Shown here piece by piece: positions 20,883 through 31,358 of a DNA stretch of 64,000 bases. The stretch spans positions 62,001 to 126,000 of the forward strand of contig NW_027137036.1 in NCBI RefSeq assembly GCF_040869045.1, in the 5' to 3' direction. The notes under the pieces are model-generated. The model saw only the letters and a list, made by a program, of their open reading frames with translations. It was not told the origin of the DNA and did not search any database. The number at the start of each line of letters is the position of its first letter. Position 1 is the first letter of the stretch. Source of the stretch: Eurosta solidaginis. Its lineage: Eukaryota; Arthropoda; Insecta; Diptera; Tephritidae. The position numbers were made by a program, and so were the translations under genes.

Positions 20883-21038
20883 TTCAAAACTGAAGGAAAA
20901 AAAGAGATAGAAGGACCGTGTTTACAGTTATCTGAATAAGGCACAATAGAGAAAAATAAGTGAAATATTAAAAACAAAATTGAAATGAACTTAAAATTTA
21001 AATAAATAAAATGGTATATGGTGAAAAATCGGCGCATA

Positions 21039-21805
21039 TCACTCCGAATTTTGCAACTCTCTCAGCTCAGTTATCTTAACTGCCTCAGAATCCCTCGTAA
21101 CTCTGATAAAGACAGCTCCTCTCAAAGAAAACACAGATGCTATCTTGCCTGCTTGTCTCAGCTTGATCGCCTGTTGCAACAGCTTTCTACTATTAGGAGA
21201 TAGGCTTTCATATATCGAGAGCTCTCCCTCAAGCCCAATAACATCCAAAGATAATGGGGACTTTGTCCGCTTGCGGTACGATTACGGTCGAGAGTGGAGG
21301 GAAACTTTATAATTATGGCACTTTTTTCAGCTGACCCAGAGATGCGAAAAATATCTCTTACTTGTGGCGCCAGAAAATCACAGTTTTGAGGTTTTCCGCC
21401 TCAGCAAATTGCACTACAAACACGACAGCACCGGAAGACAAATCGCTGATGGTTCTGTTTGCGAGCACGTTATTAGTTCGCTCTTGCAGTTTGGTAATAT
21501 GCTGGTGGAGTTTAATGAAGTTTTCTTCAAGTGCGATGATACGTGCTGTAAATTCATCAACTTTAGCGTTAAGCAAAGCAATCTCTTCATCGAATTTCTT
21601 TGCAATACAATTCTCTAGGTCTACAATTTTGTTGGAAAAACTCTCAAACCGCGACTCAAGCTTATCAGATTGCAGTTTAAGTTTTTCTTCCAAATCCTTT
21701 AGTGCAGCCAAGACAAACGAGATAATGGCACTTTCATCAAGTTTGGCTGCTTTCGCCAGCGGAGAACCTTTACTTGCGCGACGCTTAAGAGGTGCAGGGG
21801 GCTGA
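21039..21805 (-). pseudogene. LINE ORF1 (coiled coil), frameshifted
   Basis: The first part (about 21805-21358) is basic (LKRRASKGSPLAKAAK), then a long heptad-rich helix such as LEEKLKLQSDKLESRFESF. The second part (21248-21039, another frame) contains SPNSRKLLQQAIKLRQAGK and SVFSLRGAVFIRV, the C-terminal pattern also seen in the plus-strand LINE ORF1 (27266-27457). ORF1 proteins bind LINE RNA. The initiation codon is out of frame with the body, so it is broken. Confidence 0.68.
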
Positions 21806-22377
21806 CATAACGAGAAAATATTAACAAATGCGAAAAGGCCAGATCAACGTAATTACACTTCCGCACCGCTCAACAATATATGATATTTTATGGATTATTT
21901 TATGACCTTTACTCCAAGACACGTGGTAACTCTAAATTATGTTAATTTATAATATCATCAAAATGTTGCATACTTTTAGGCAGCTGGCCTTTGGATACGG
22001 TCCACAACTTTGTATTTGTTGTTATTTGTTCTCTCACTTTAATTATCGCTATAAGGCTTCTTTGAAAATTATTGGTATTTTCTTTTGAAGCGTTTTTCCG
22101 CACTTGCTCACAAAATTATTAATTATGCACACGAATTGAACAATGTCACTGGCGATTATTAGAACAATAACGTAGATGACTATCAGGTTATCACCTAGAA
22201 GCCAATCAATTGATGAAATTACGGGTTTTTCACGAAGATACATATATGTAATACTTCTATATCGCTACTACTGAACTGTGCAGCCTGTGAAACATTACTG
22301 TACAGATATACAACGAGGGAAGGGACAAAATCTCAAGGCTGTCGTTTAATTTTTGTAAAAAAGGGGCTTAAATATAT

Positions 22378-23115
22378 TGTAACGAATTTGCTGCAAATCC
22401 TCTTATTTGCAATCCTCTGCTAAGTTCGGATCACTAAACTGTTGAATAAATAACTCCAATATTGAATAGCGGAAAAATGGCCTTTATTAAAGTACTTCAC
22501 AATAACACTTATACTTTGCTACTCGCTGGCTTAATAACCAAACTGATTGATAACTCAAATGAAACTCTACTATTTTCCGCCAGATCGCGTGCTTAATCAA
22601 TAACTGATTGATAGCTCAACTCAAACTGAATTACAGCGCCTCTACATCTGTCGCCTTCTATACTCTTTGGTTTTCTCGTTCGCATTTTTCTAGAATCTAC
22701 TAGCATTGTCCATGAGCTCTCAAACTTCTCAGCTATAATTAAAATTGCACAATTTTATACATCTTTTAGGCGCTTCCAGAATCTACTAGTCCAGTAGCTC
22801 TCAAACTTCTCAGATATATGCATGTGTTAGTGCATTGACTCACCGCTGCTCGTATACGTACATGGTACATATATATAGACGCAATTATTTATTCGTTTAT
22901 GTAGATACATAATGATTGAGTTATTGATATGAATGTTTGTAGTTTACAGTCTTTCGCGCATACATAGGCGTATAAGTAAATGCATCTGTGTGTGACATCT
23001 CTCGGCTGCCTTATATATGTGTATACATGATTTGATTATTGACGTAAATATCACTTAGCATGCCTTAGCATCGCTTTAGTGATGGTATAGCTTAGTGATG
23101 CTAATATCCGTGACA
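22378..23115 (-). repeat. Gypsy 3' LTR (complete)
   Basis: The 738-bp LTR matches 25461-26152 over most of its length. On the minus strand it is preceded by the polypurine tract TTAGGTGGAGGGCAG. It ends in TTCGTTACA at 22378. Confidence 0.9.
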
Positions 23116-23126
23116 CTGCCCTCCAC

Positions 23127-24848
23127 CTAAATCTGATCGTCCCGATCAGACAAATCTCTCGATCTAAACGCCGCTAGCATCTCCAAATGAACCACCTTTC
23201 TATTTCGTGGTTTCCCAATGGTTTGTATGCGGTAGATGGAATTACTGATCTTCTTCATAACTTTGTACGGGCCTTCCCAAATGCACCGAAATTTGGCTGG
23301 AACACCTTTCCACCGGTGAGGGTTGTTTAACAGTACCAAATCTCCCTCCAAGAACCCTTCCGAATTATTGTTCTCATTGTACCTGCGTTTGATCTTACTA
23401 CTCATTATCCTTAGTCTTTCCCTCGCACTCTGTTGTTTGACCAATGAACTACTTCGCAGAGCTTGCGCTTGACGGATTGGCTTGACAGTATCGTTCCGCC
23501 GTTTCTCAACAGAATTGCGCGATGGATTGAAACAACCCTTGCATGCTTCCTGCAAAATTCTTGCAGTCGTTTTAGTGCGTCCATTAGGGTTTGTCAATGC
23601 CGGTGTTTTTCTCGCAGGTACTTTTGATTTCGCTTTGTTTGGCTCATTCGTTTCATCAACCTTTACCTTTGACTTTCGTGGCCTTTGTCGACTTTTCTCC
23701 ACCAGTACTCGATTACTGCTGAAACCTTTTTCCAAACTGAAGTTAATTGGCACATCCTGGTTCTTATAATGCATAAACCTTTTCTGTATGTCTATCCTGA
23801 GATCATAGTCAACTAGGAAATCCACTCCCAATATGACTTCATCAACGATTTCTGCCACAGCGAATTTGTGAAGAACCATGACCTCCCCAATTAAGACCTC
23901 ACATACCACTTCTCCCTGGACTTGGTTATACTCGCCAGTAATCGTACGCAATCTTGCTCCAGGTAATGGCTTTAATTTCCTGTTGACCAAATCAGATCGG
24001 ATCAATGAATGAGATGCGCCCGTATCTACAGTCAGTACACGCTCTTTGCCATCCACATTTCCTTTGACGGTAAGACTGCTCGATTTCCTTCCAGTTTGCG
24101 AGATAGGTATCACACGACATTCCATAGCTGGGGCAAGTCCTCGATTTTTACATTTGTCTCGCTCTTGTTTATCTCCTCCAGCTTTGCGTTTACGACCAGC
24201 CAAGTTGGAACTACCATGACCGGTTCTGCAATGACGTGCAATGTGACTTGGGTTACCGCACTTGAAACACTTCATAACTCCGGCATTATTTTGCTGTAAT
24301 CCCTTCAGTGCTTCCAAAATTGTGTCTAGCCAATCGGGCCTTTCCACTTCCACGCGATGAGCTTTGTATGTGGGCTTACTCAAAAGTGACGCTGTTTCCT
24401 GAGTCAGTGCATGGGATACCGTTTCAGCAAATGTTGACTTTGGGTTCGCGTATGTGGCTCGCTTCGTTTCCACGTCCCGTATGCCGTTAATAAAGCTCTG
24501 AACATTTACCCTTTCTGTGTATTCCACGGGTGCGTCCGCATTTGCAAGATGAGCTAATCTTTCAACATCCGAAGCAAACTCCTGTAACGTCTCGTTGTAT
24601 TTTTGGTAACGGTTTTGCAACTCAATTTGGTATATCTGTTTTCTATGCTCGCTTCCATAACGTTTCTCGACAGCGGCAATCAATGCTTCATAGTTGTTCC
24701 GCTCTCCTTCGGGAATCGTCTGTAGGATTTCGGCTGCTGGCCCCTTCAACGAATAGAGCAGCCACTTTATCTTCAGCATTCCAGTTGTTGACTGCTGACG
24801 TCTTCGCAAATTGAAGCTTGAATACCTCGAAAGGAACAGAGCCGTCAA
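23127..24848 (-). CDS. Gypsy gag-protease-integrase C-terminus, single 573-codon frame
   Basis: Domain order: gag helical core (LLYSLKGPAAEIL, YQIELQNRYQKYNETLQEFA; residues about 30-180), zinc knuckle CFKCGNPSHIARHCR (about 195-209), aspartic protease LTVDTGASHSLIRSDL with DTG intact (about 275), ILGVDFLVDYDLRID, a basic linker, then integrase C-terminal SH3-like sequence (EGDLVLLNNPHRWKGVPAKF, IWEGPYKVMKK) to the stop. Reverse transcriptase, RNase H and the integrase catalytic core are cleanly missing while the frame stays open. The frame entry near 24790 is shifted relative to the upstream gag. It could be a chance in-frame deletion or a non-autonomous lineage keeping particle-forming functions. 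Confidence 0.85.
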   Translation of the reverse strand: MTALFLSRYSSFNLRRRQQSTTGMLKIKWLLYSLKGPAAEILQTIPEGERNNYEALIAAVEKRYGSEHRKQIYQIELQNRYQKYNETLQEFASDVERLAHLANADAPVEYTERVNVQSFINGIRDVETKRATYANPKSTFAETVSHALTQETASLLSKPTYKAHRVEVERPDWLDTILEALKGLQQNNAGVMKCFKCGNPSHIARHCRTGHGSSNLAGRKRKAGGDKQERDKCKNRGLAPAMECRVIPISQTGRKSSSLTVKGNVDGKERVLTVDTGASHSLIRSDLVNRKLKPLPGARLRTITGEYNQVQGEVVCEVLIGEVMVLHKFAVAEIVDEVILGVDFLVDYDLRIDIQKRFMHYKNQDVPINFSLEKGFSSNRVLVEKSRQRPRKSKVKVDETNEPNKAKSKVPARKTPALTNPNGRTKTTARILQEACKGCFNPSRNSVEKRRNDTVKPIRQAQALRSSSLVKQQSARERLRIMSSKIKRRYNENNNSEGFLEGDLVLLNNPHRWKGVPAKFRCIWEGPYKVMKKISNSIYRIQTIGKPRNRKVVHLEMLAAFRSRDLSDRDDQI

Positions 24849-25413
24849 AAGATGGAGTTTTTATCTTCGGATTGCTCGCTGGACCAGCTGAGCGATTTAG
24901 TTGTAACTGTTGCATAAGACCTTTCAACGCTTCTATCTCGGCACCAATTTTGTCCTCGAGTTGTAAAATTTTTGCATCCTGCTCGTCCAGTTTCGCAAAG
25001 AGCTGCGATTCAATACGTTGCTTATGTCGTAAGTATGAATGTGTTTATAATATGCAATGTCAACATAATTACGTTCCCACAGGCGGGCAAGCTTCTTCCA
25101 ATTGAGATGACATTTGCGACGCCATTTCGGAAATGCGTGCCTCCTGTGACTCCAGCTGAGATGCCATTGTCGATGTTTGTACATATACTGTGTTCGTCAC
25201 TGTCTGCGGTGTTTCGTTTTTTTCTTCCATTTTTGTTGTTGTTTTGTCGCTATCATAATGAAAGTCATACTCCTCAGCATTGTAGATTCCTTCAAATACC
25301 AGCTACACTTAGTCGTTTTTGTAGCTGGGATTTATCGCCAAAAGTAGCCACTCCACGGACTTCCAACTCCTCCTTCAGTTGTTGGATTGTCAATTCACTC
25401 ATCTTTGGCATGT
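24760..25413 (-). pseudogene. gag: Gypsy gag N-terminus with SAP-like domain, frameshifted
   Basis: From a methionine at about 25413 the frame reads MSELTIQQLKEELEVRGV then KSQLQKRL, the helix-extended-loop-helix pattern of SAP nucleic-acid-binding domains. A helical linker (KILQLEDKIGAEIEALKGL, about 24990-24930) and the gag opening IKTPSFDGSVPFEVFKLQF (about 24865-24810) follow in other frames. The body continues in the 23127-24848 frame. A SAP-like N-terminus on gag is not universal in Gypsy elements; the call rests on pattern recognition. Confidence 0.65.
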
Positions 25414-25460
25414 TCAAGTTTATTCGAAGTCTTCGGAATTTATTCAACAACTCCTCTTCT

Positions 25461-26152
25461 GTTCGGATCGCTAAACTGTTGAGTAAATAACTCCAATATT
25501 GAATAATGGAAAAATGGCCTTTATTAAAGTACTTCACAATAACAGTTATACTTTGCTACTCGCTGGCTTAATAACCAAAATGATTGATAACTCAAATGAA
25601 ACTCTACTATTGGCCGCCAGATCGCGTGCTTAATCAATAACTGATTGATAGCTCTACTCAAACTGAATTACAGCGCCTCTACATCTGTCGCCTTCTGTAC
25701 TCTTTGGTTTCCTCCTTCGCATTTTTCTAGAATCTACTAGCATTGTCCATGAGCTCTCAAACTTCTCAGCTATAACTAAAATTGCACAATTTTATACATC
25801 TTTTAGGCGCCTCCAGAATATACTAGTCCAGTAGCTCTCAAACTTCTCAGATATATGCATGTGTTAGTGCATTGACTCTCCGCTGCTCGTATACGTACAT
25901 GGTACATATATGTAGACACAATTATTTATTCGTTTATGTAGATACATAATGATTGAATTATTGATGTGAATGTTTGTAGTTTACAGTCTCTCGCGCACAC
26001 ATAGGCGTATAAGTAAATGCATCTGTGTGTGACATCTCTCGGCTGCCTTATATATGTGTATACATGATTTGATTATTGACGTAAATATTACTTAGAATGC
26101 CGTAGCATCGCTTTAGTGATGGTATAGCTTAGTGATGCTAATATCCGTGACA
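25461..26152 (-). repeat. Gypsy 5' LTR, truncated at its U5 end
   Basis: 692 bp remain. On the minus strand it stops at GATCCGAAC and passes directly into AGAAGAGGAG and the gag start, so the U5 tip, primer-binding site and leader are missing. It is several percent diverged from the other LTR. Confidence 0.85.
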
Positions 26153-26486
26153 ATATGTATATTTCAACAAGCCGTCTTGCTTCTATCAATATTGTACATT
26201 AGGCTATTTTGTTCTCCAAATGAAAAAGTAAGCTTTTGTTTTCCATTAGTTATTATAAAAAATAAAAATAAATGTTCGCTGTGTAGACGTGTTTTTGTTT
26301 CGCTGACAAAGGATTGCTGTTTTCTTTGCTTTATTTATGTAAATTTGTACCAAATAAGTGTTTGGTGATATATTTATGCAATTCTGCTAGTTTTTTATAA
26401 AAGTGGTTACATTCCAACAAGTAAAAAGCAACTTTAATCTAAAATCTTCGAGTTGGTGTTTGTTTTTGGTTTTCTTTTGTGGCAAA

Positions 26487-27457
26487 ATGAGTAAACCGGA
26501 TACAAGTCTCACAAAGCAACAACAACCAGGGCTTTTCGCGCGGAATGATGTATCGTCAGCAATCACTTCGCTGTCGCCTAATGCATCAATTTCAACACAA
26601 TCACGGAACGCGGACCGAAAAATGCAACGTGAGAGTATATCAGCCGAACAGCTTATGCAAATATGGGAGAAAAAACTCGAAAAGCATGAAAAAAATATCA
26701 TTGAACACATAAATGAAATGTGGGAACAAAAACTCAAAACGCACGAAGAAAATATTATTAAACATATTAATGAGTCAATGCAATCCATGGAGAATAGAGT
26801 TATGCAAAGAATGAGCGAGCTCACGGGTGAGTTAGCGAATGCGAAAGATAGAATAGGAAGATGTGAACAAACAGTAGCGGGTGTCGAAAATGCACAAACT
26901 GAGTTTGCATTTCTCAAAACCAAGGTTGATGCATTGCGTGAGGAAATTGAGGATCTTGGGGAAAAAGCTGTGTCAACTGATATCGAGATAAATGGTATAC
27001 TGAATTCAAATAATGACAATGTTAAAGAAATTTTCAGCAAACTGTGTGAAGCAATTAGTTATGAGACACCTGCCATTCGTCAAGCTTTCCGTATGCGTTC
27101 AATCAAGCACAAAAATTCAAATAATGATTATGTGCCTGTTATAATTAAACTTAACTCAGCGCACGATAGAAATCAACTGCTTAAAGCTATATCTACTTTT
27201 ATGAAGACCAAAAAAGAGCTTTAATTCTCTCTGATGTTGATGAGATTGGCTGTGGGAAAATCTTCGTGCATGAATGTTTAACCAAGCGAGACAGAGAGAT
27301 AATGCACCAAGCAACACAGCTGAAGCGCCAGGATTCATTAGCTTCTGCTTTTAGCATTAGAGGCAGAGTATACGTAAGAGTGCAGAGAAAAACGGAGGCG
27401 AAGCTGGTGAAAAGCAGGGAAGATATAAATGCTCTTGCCAGCGAAGGCAAACAATGA
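26487..27457 (+). pseudogene. LINE ORF1 (coiled-coil RNA-binding protein)
   Basis: The start ATG at 26487 gives MSKPDTSLTKQQQPG. A long coiled coil follows (KLEKHEKNIIEHINEMWEQK, repeated as KLKTHEENIIKHINESMQ), a second helix (FLKTKVDALREEIEDLGEK) and then an RNA-recognition-like region (RQAFRMRSIKHKNSNNDYV, VIIKLNSAHDRNQLLKA). A one-base frame change at about 27220 separates the C-terminus (FVHECLTKRDREIMHQA, SIRGRVYVRV), which ends at 27457. ORF1 forms trimers on LINE RNA. The plus and minus LINEs share this layout but are clearly different families. Confidence 0.8.
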
Positions 27458-27644
27458 TGACGAATTTCTACAACGACGCAAGCATGGGATTAATATTTAT
27501 GTTTATTACTACATTTACTTTTTTTATCTTTCTCTCTTACTTTTTCAAATATGTATGTTTATCATTTGCAAATTCCTCTTTTCTTTAATACTTTCAATTC
27601 TACAAACCAAAGCCCATTACGCAGCGCTAAGTGCATTAATCCTA

Positions 27645-30348
27645 ATGATCAGTGAAAATGAGTATCTGAGTACTGACAACGAATGTATCAAGACCATTTT
27701 AACCCTTTTAAGCAACAGTCATGCAGGTTTGCAGCTTTGCCACATAAATGCACGTAGTCTTAATTTACAGAAACTTGATTACATGAACCAAATTTTGCAA
27801 AATACAAAAATTGGCATACTTTGTGGGACTGAGACTTGGTTTAGAGAGGATATTGAGGATGAATTTTATAAACTACATTCTTACACATTGGCACGGAATG
27901 ATTGGAAAACCGGGGCAAGAGGTGGAGGTGTTGCCATATATTGTAAAGCATCGCTGAGACATCAGGTTATCTTCAAATCCAACGAAAATGATGTATGTGT
28001 TGATTTATTAAAGAATTGTTTAGTTGTGTGTGTGTACAATCCTAGTAAATTCCATAAGCTAGACAATTTTCTCCCAAAATTGTCTGAATTTATATACAAA
28101 TATGAACATATTTTGGTCTGTGGTGACTTTAACACAGACCTATTAAACAATGACTTGAGGTAAATGACATTAATGGATAATTTGTATTCCGCTGGCTTAG
28201 ACGTTGTCAACAAATCTCCTACTAGATTTTTACCAAATTGCAAATTTAGCTTGCTAGACCTGATATGTACCTCGGACCGTTCCAGTGTACTTTATTTTGA
28301 CCAGTTCTCAGTTGCGGGAATATCGGATAATGGTTGGTTGTTTATATCGTAAGATATAGATTTTAATTGCAATACCGAAACACAATTTTATTATAGGGAT
28401 TTTAAGTCAGTTAATCTCTCTGAACTAATGTGCGAAGCTTATTCTTTACATTGGAACCGCGTATGGATGTTTTCAGATATTAACCAAAAACTCAATTATT
28501 TCATATTTCTTTTAAATTACCTATTTACTAAATATGTACCTCTAAAGGCGGTAAAGTCCCAAACAAATAAACAGCCGTGGTTCACAAAAAAGGTTCTGAT
28601 GGCTATCAAAGCTCCTAGTAAGTCTTACAAAATTTGGAAGCAACATCCCACAAATGAAAACTGGCAATATTATCGTCTGCCCAGAAATCATGCTACACTC
28701 ACACTAAGAAATTCTAAAAGACTTTTTTTCAAACAAAGCTTGACACGAATTTACCAACCAAGAACTTGTGGAAAAATCTCAAATCAATAGGGATTGCATG
28801 TAAAAATGATTCGAAATGCGATTTGGACCTTGACTCCATCAATGACCTCTTTTTACAGTCGAGTAGTTATATAAATAATCAAAATTTCAAACTTAATGAA
28901 AATGTGATGTACACACCAGATAATAACAAATTTCAATTTTTCGGAGTTACAGAGGATGATGTCATAAGAAGTCTGTTCTCAATAAAGTCCAATGCCGTTG
29001 GTGACGACGGTATAAGCCTTAGGTTTGTAAAAATTATTGCAATCAACATTGTTTCAGCGTTAACACATATTATTAACTTTTCGATAACGACTTCAACTTT
29101 TCCCGATGCTTGGAAGATAGCAAAAGTTATTCCTATTGCTAAAAAGCCATCCGCTGTTTTGCCAATGGATTTTCGGCCGATAAGCATATTACCCGCTCTT
29201 TCTAAAATCTGGGAAAAGTTAGTGGTGGCCCAAATCACCGAACACCTCAATAAGAACAACCTTCTCTCAGAATGCCAGTCTGGTTATAGAGCGAGCCATA
29301 GTTGTGCGACGGCTTTACTCAAGGTAACTGAAAACATCCGCCCTGCCTACGATAGGGGTGATTTGACTGTGATGTCACTTTTAGATTTTTCGAAAGCCTT
29401 TGACACAGTAGATCATTCCATTCTCTTAATGAAATTACGACACTACTTTGGATTCTCTTCTAGTGCTTCAAGATTGCTCGAAAACTATCTTAAAAATCGT
29501 TGGCAGAAGGTAGTAGTTAAAAGTGGTTGCTCTGAGACGAAGTGCCTGTGCTCGGGGGTGCCTCAGGTATCTATACTTGGACCAATTTTGTTCCGTATGT
29601 TCATTAACGATATTACTCATTGCTGTAAAAGTGTTTCAATACATCTATATGCTGATGATGCTCAAATATATTTATCTCGCCCTATTGGCTTATCTGAAGA
29701 TTTGGTTTGTAGGATGAACGAGGATCTCGGAAGCATCTCTTCGTGGTCGAGTGATAATAATTTAAATCTAAATGCGTCTAAAACAAAAGCTATTTGCGTT
29801 TCGCACTCTCCGCAACTAGTAGAGAATTTGCCATCGATTATACTACAGGATATTACCATTAAGTATGAGTCGGTCGTTAGTAGTTTAGGGTTCAAACTAA
29901 ATTCCAATTTTAACTGTGTTGATCATATTAACTACGTTTTATCAAAAATTTATTTTGTGTTAAGGAAATTGTGGTACACAGCTGCTTTCGTTCCTCCAAA
30001 TGTCAAATTAATGTTAGTCAGATCACTAATAGTTCCTTTCATTTCGTTGGTAGGGTTAGTGTTTGGAGATATAGACTGCAGGTCTAGAAATAAGCTACAA
30101 CTTGCATTGAAAAATTGTGCAAGATATATCTATTTGAAGCGTAAATTTGACAACATATCAGAGTTTGCGTTTAAAATACTTGATTGCAGTCTTACTACCT
30201 TCCTAAACTCTCGCAATCTAATTTTCCTGAATAAATTAATTTATAAAAAACAACCAGAATACCTATTCCGAAATTTATGTTTTGCTAGATCTGACAGAAC
30301 CTGTAACGTCATCGTTCCACGCCATAAATATCTCTCATCATCAAGGGC
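27645..30348 (+). pseudogene. LINE ORF2: endonuclease and reverse transcriptase
   Basis: The endonuclease (27645-28352) has LQLCHINARSLNLQKLDYMN, CGTETWFREDI, GARGGGVAIYC and LVCGDFNTDLLNND, with a stop at 28161 and another at 28350. The linker 28353-28790 stays in the same frame. A frameshift near 28760 leads to the 28766-30348 frame with reverse transcriptase motifs LDFSKAFDTVDHSILL, SGVPQVSILGPILF (usual PQG changed to PQV) and YADD at 29648-29659. The frame is cut at 30348 by BEL-B in the tail (HKYLSSSR) and resumes at 43441. Confidence 0.88.
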
Positions 30349-30853
30349 TGTTCGGCCGGGGTGCGTGGGCTCCTGGAGGTAGGTGGGCGCACCGGGGTCG
30401 ATCTCAGTGGGAATAAGCGGGTTGGAATAGAAAATAAGCAAATAGACGAGATTTCTCGTTATAATATATATGATTTATTGGGTAAATGTAAAACTAGCAA
30501 TAGTTACAATATTACCTGAATAAATGCAAAAATACGGCAGAGATCGTTGGCGGCAGATGTTAGCTGGTTGGCTGTTGAAATCAAAGAGGCCGGTTGTATA
30601 GCAAGCTACAACCGTTGACCCGCAAAATCCTCCGTTTTGGAGGGGAAAGGCTCCCACACATCAACCCCGACATGCATATGCATGAGTGCTGACAAAAAAC
30701 ACACATACACGTACATGTACATGCATGCACATGCATGTGGCGGTGATGGTGTGGGTGGTTACAAATTAATTCGAGTATCGAGTATCGATTCGCAGGGTTG
30801 CATTGGGGGGATCGCAGACAGATGCGGAAAAAGTTAGGCATCCTGCCTAAACA
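30349..30853 (-). repeat. BEL-B 3' LTR
   Basis: 505 bp, TG...CA. On the minus strand it starts TGTTTAGGCAGGATGCCTAA, a 6-bp terminal hairpin like that of the BEL-A LTR. It includes an alternating purine-pyrimidine tract at 30699-30739 and the 14-base palindrome CATGCATATGCATG at 30671-30684. Confidence 0.92.
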
Positions 30854-30870
30854 TGCCGGCCCCCCTTGCG
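30854..30870 (-). promoter_or_regulatory. Polypurine tract of BEL-B
   Basis: On the minus strand GCAAGGGGGGCCGGCA abuts the 3' LTR, matching BEL-A. Confidence 0.75.
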
Positions 30871-31133
30871 ATACACAACATCGTTTTCCGCCAATGACCT
30901 CCACTGAAACGAGAAAAATGAATATAAGACTTACACACTAAACTTAATCTAAATGAGGAGTTCGTCTGATGACGCAAAATGGCCGGGAATCCTTTCCGAC
31001 TTGCTTCGCATGCCACCTGAGCTAAGATGAAAAAATTAGCGGTTATGAACAGTTATAAGTGAATATTTCTTGCCATTGAATTATACATAAATATAGAAAT
31101 TCAGAATGTAATATGTGTATAGGCGATGGCCAG

Positions 31134-31358
31134 TAAGGCTGGACGAAGAGGCCGAGGTCTCCGTTCCAGAGTGGCACCATTTTTTGTTATTCTTTGGTTT
31201 TTTGTCGTTCCGGATGGAGAGGCCGAGGTCTCCATTCCAGATTTGCGTTTTTTTTTTTTTTTGTTGGTTGGACGAAGAGGCAGAGGTCGCTGTTCCAGAC
31301 TCGAGGGTTTTGATGTTTTTCTGGGCTGGACGAAGAAGCCGAGGTCTCCGTTCCAGCG
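31134..31358 (+). repeat. Four tandem hairpin units near BEL-B 3' LTR
   Basis: Four copies of a ~31-bp unit, CTGGACGAAGAGGCCGAGGT followed by CTCCGTTCCAG, are separated by T-rich spacers. Each can fold with an outer CTGGA/TTCCAG and an inner GAGGCC/GGTCTC stem (one G-U pair). Open frames through this array are repeats, not genes. Confidence 0.75.

Larger units (their letters stand above)
20318..22373 (-). mobile_element. Minus-strand Jockey/CR1-type LINE, 5' half only
   Basis: Reading leftward from about 22373: a 5' UTR, ORF1 (about 21800-21039) and the start of ORF2 (20882 downward), cut at about 20318 inside the endonuclease domain. Loss of the 3' rather than the 5' part is unusual for a LINE and points to deletion or rearrangement rather than aborted reverse transcription. 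Confidence 0.75.
22378..26152 (-). mobile_element. Ty3/Gypsy LTR retrotransposon deletion derivative
   Basis: It lies in minus orientation. The 3' LTR is 22378-23115; the 5' LTR is 25461-26152. Ends are TGTCACGG...TTCGTTACA. A 4-bp duplication ATAT lies at 22374-22377 and 26153-26156. The internal part codes for gag, protease and the integrase C-terminus only; reverse transcriptase, RNase H and the integrase core are gone. The 5' LTR lacks its last ~60 bp and the primer-binding site. Confidence 0.88.

Noticed and set aside
21362..21805. 147-codon plus-strand ORF
   Set aside because: Antisense of the LINE ORF1 coiled coil; serine/leucine-rich composition is a by-product.
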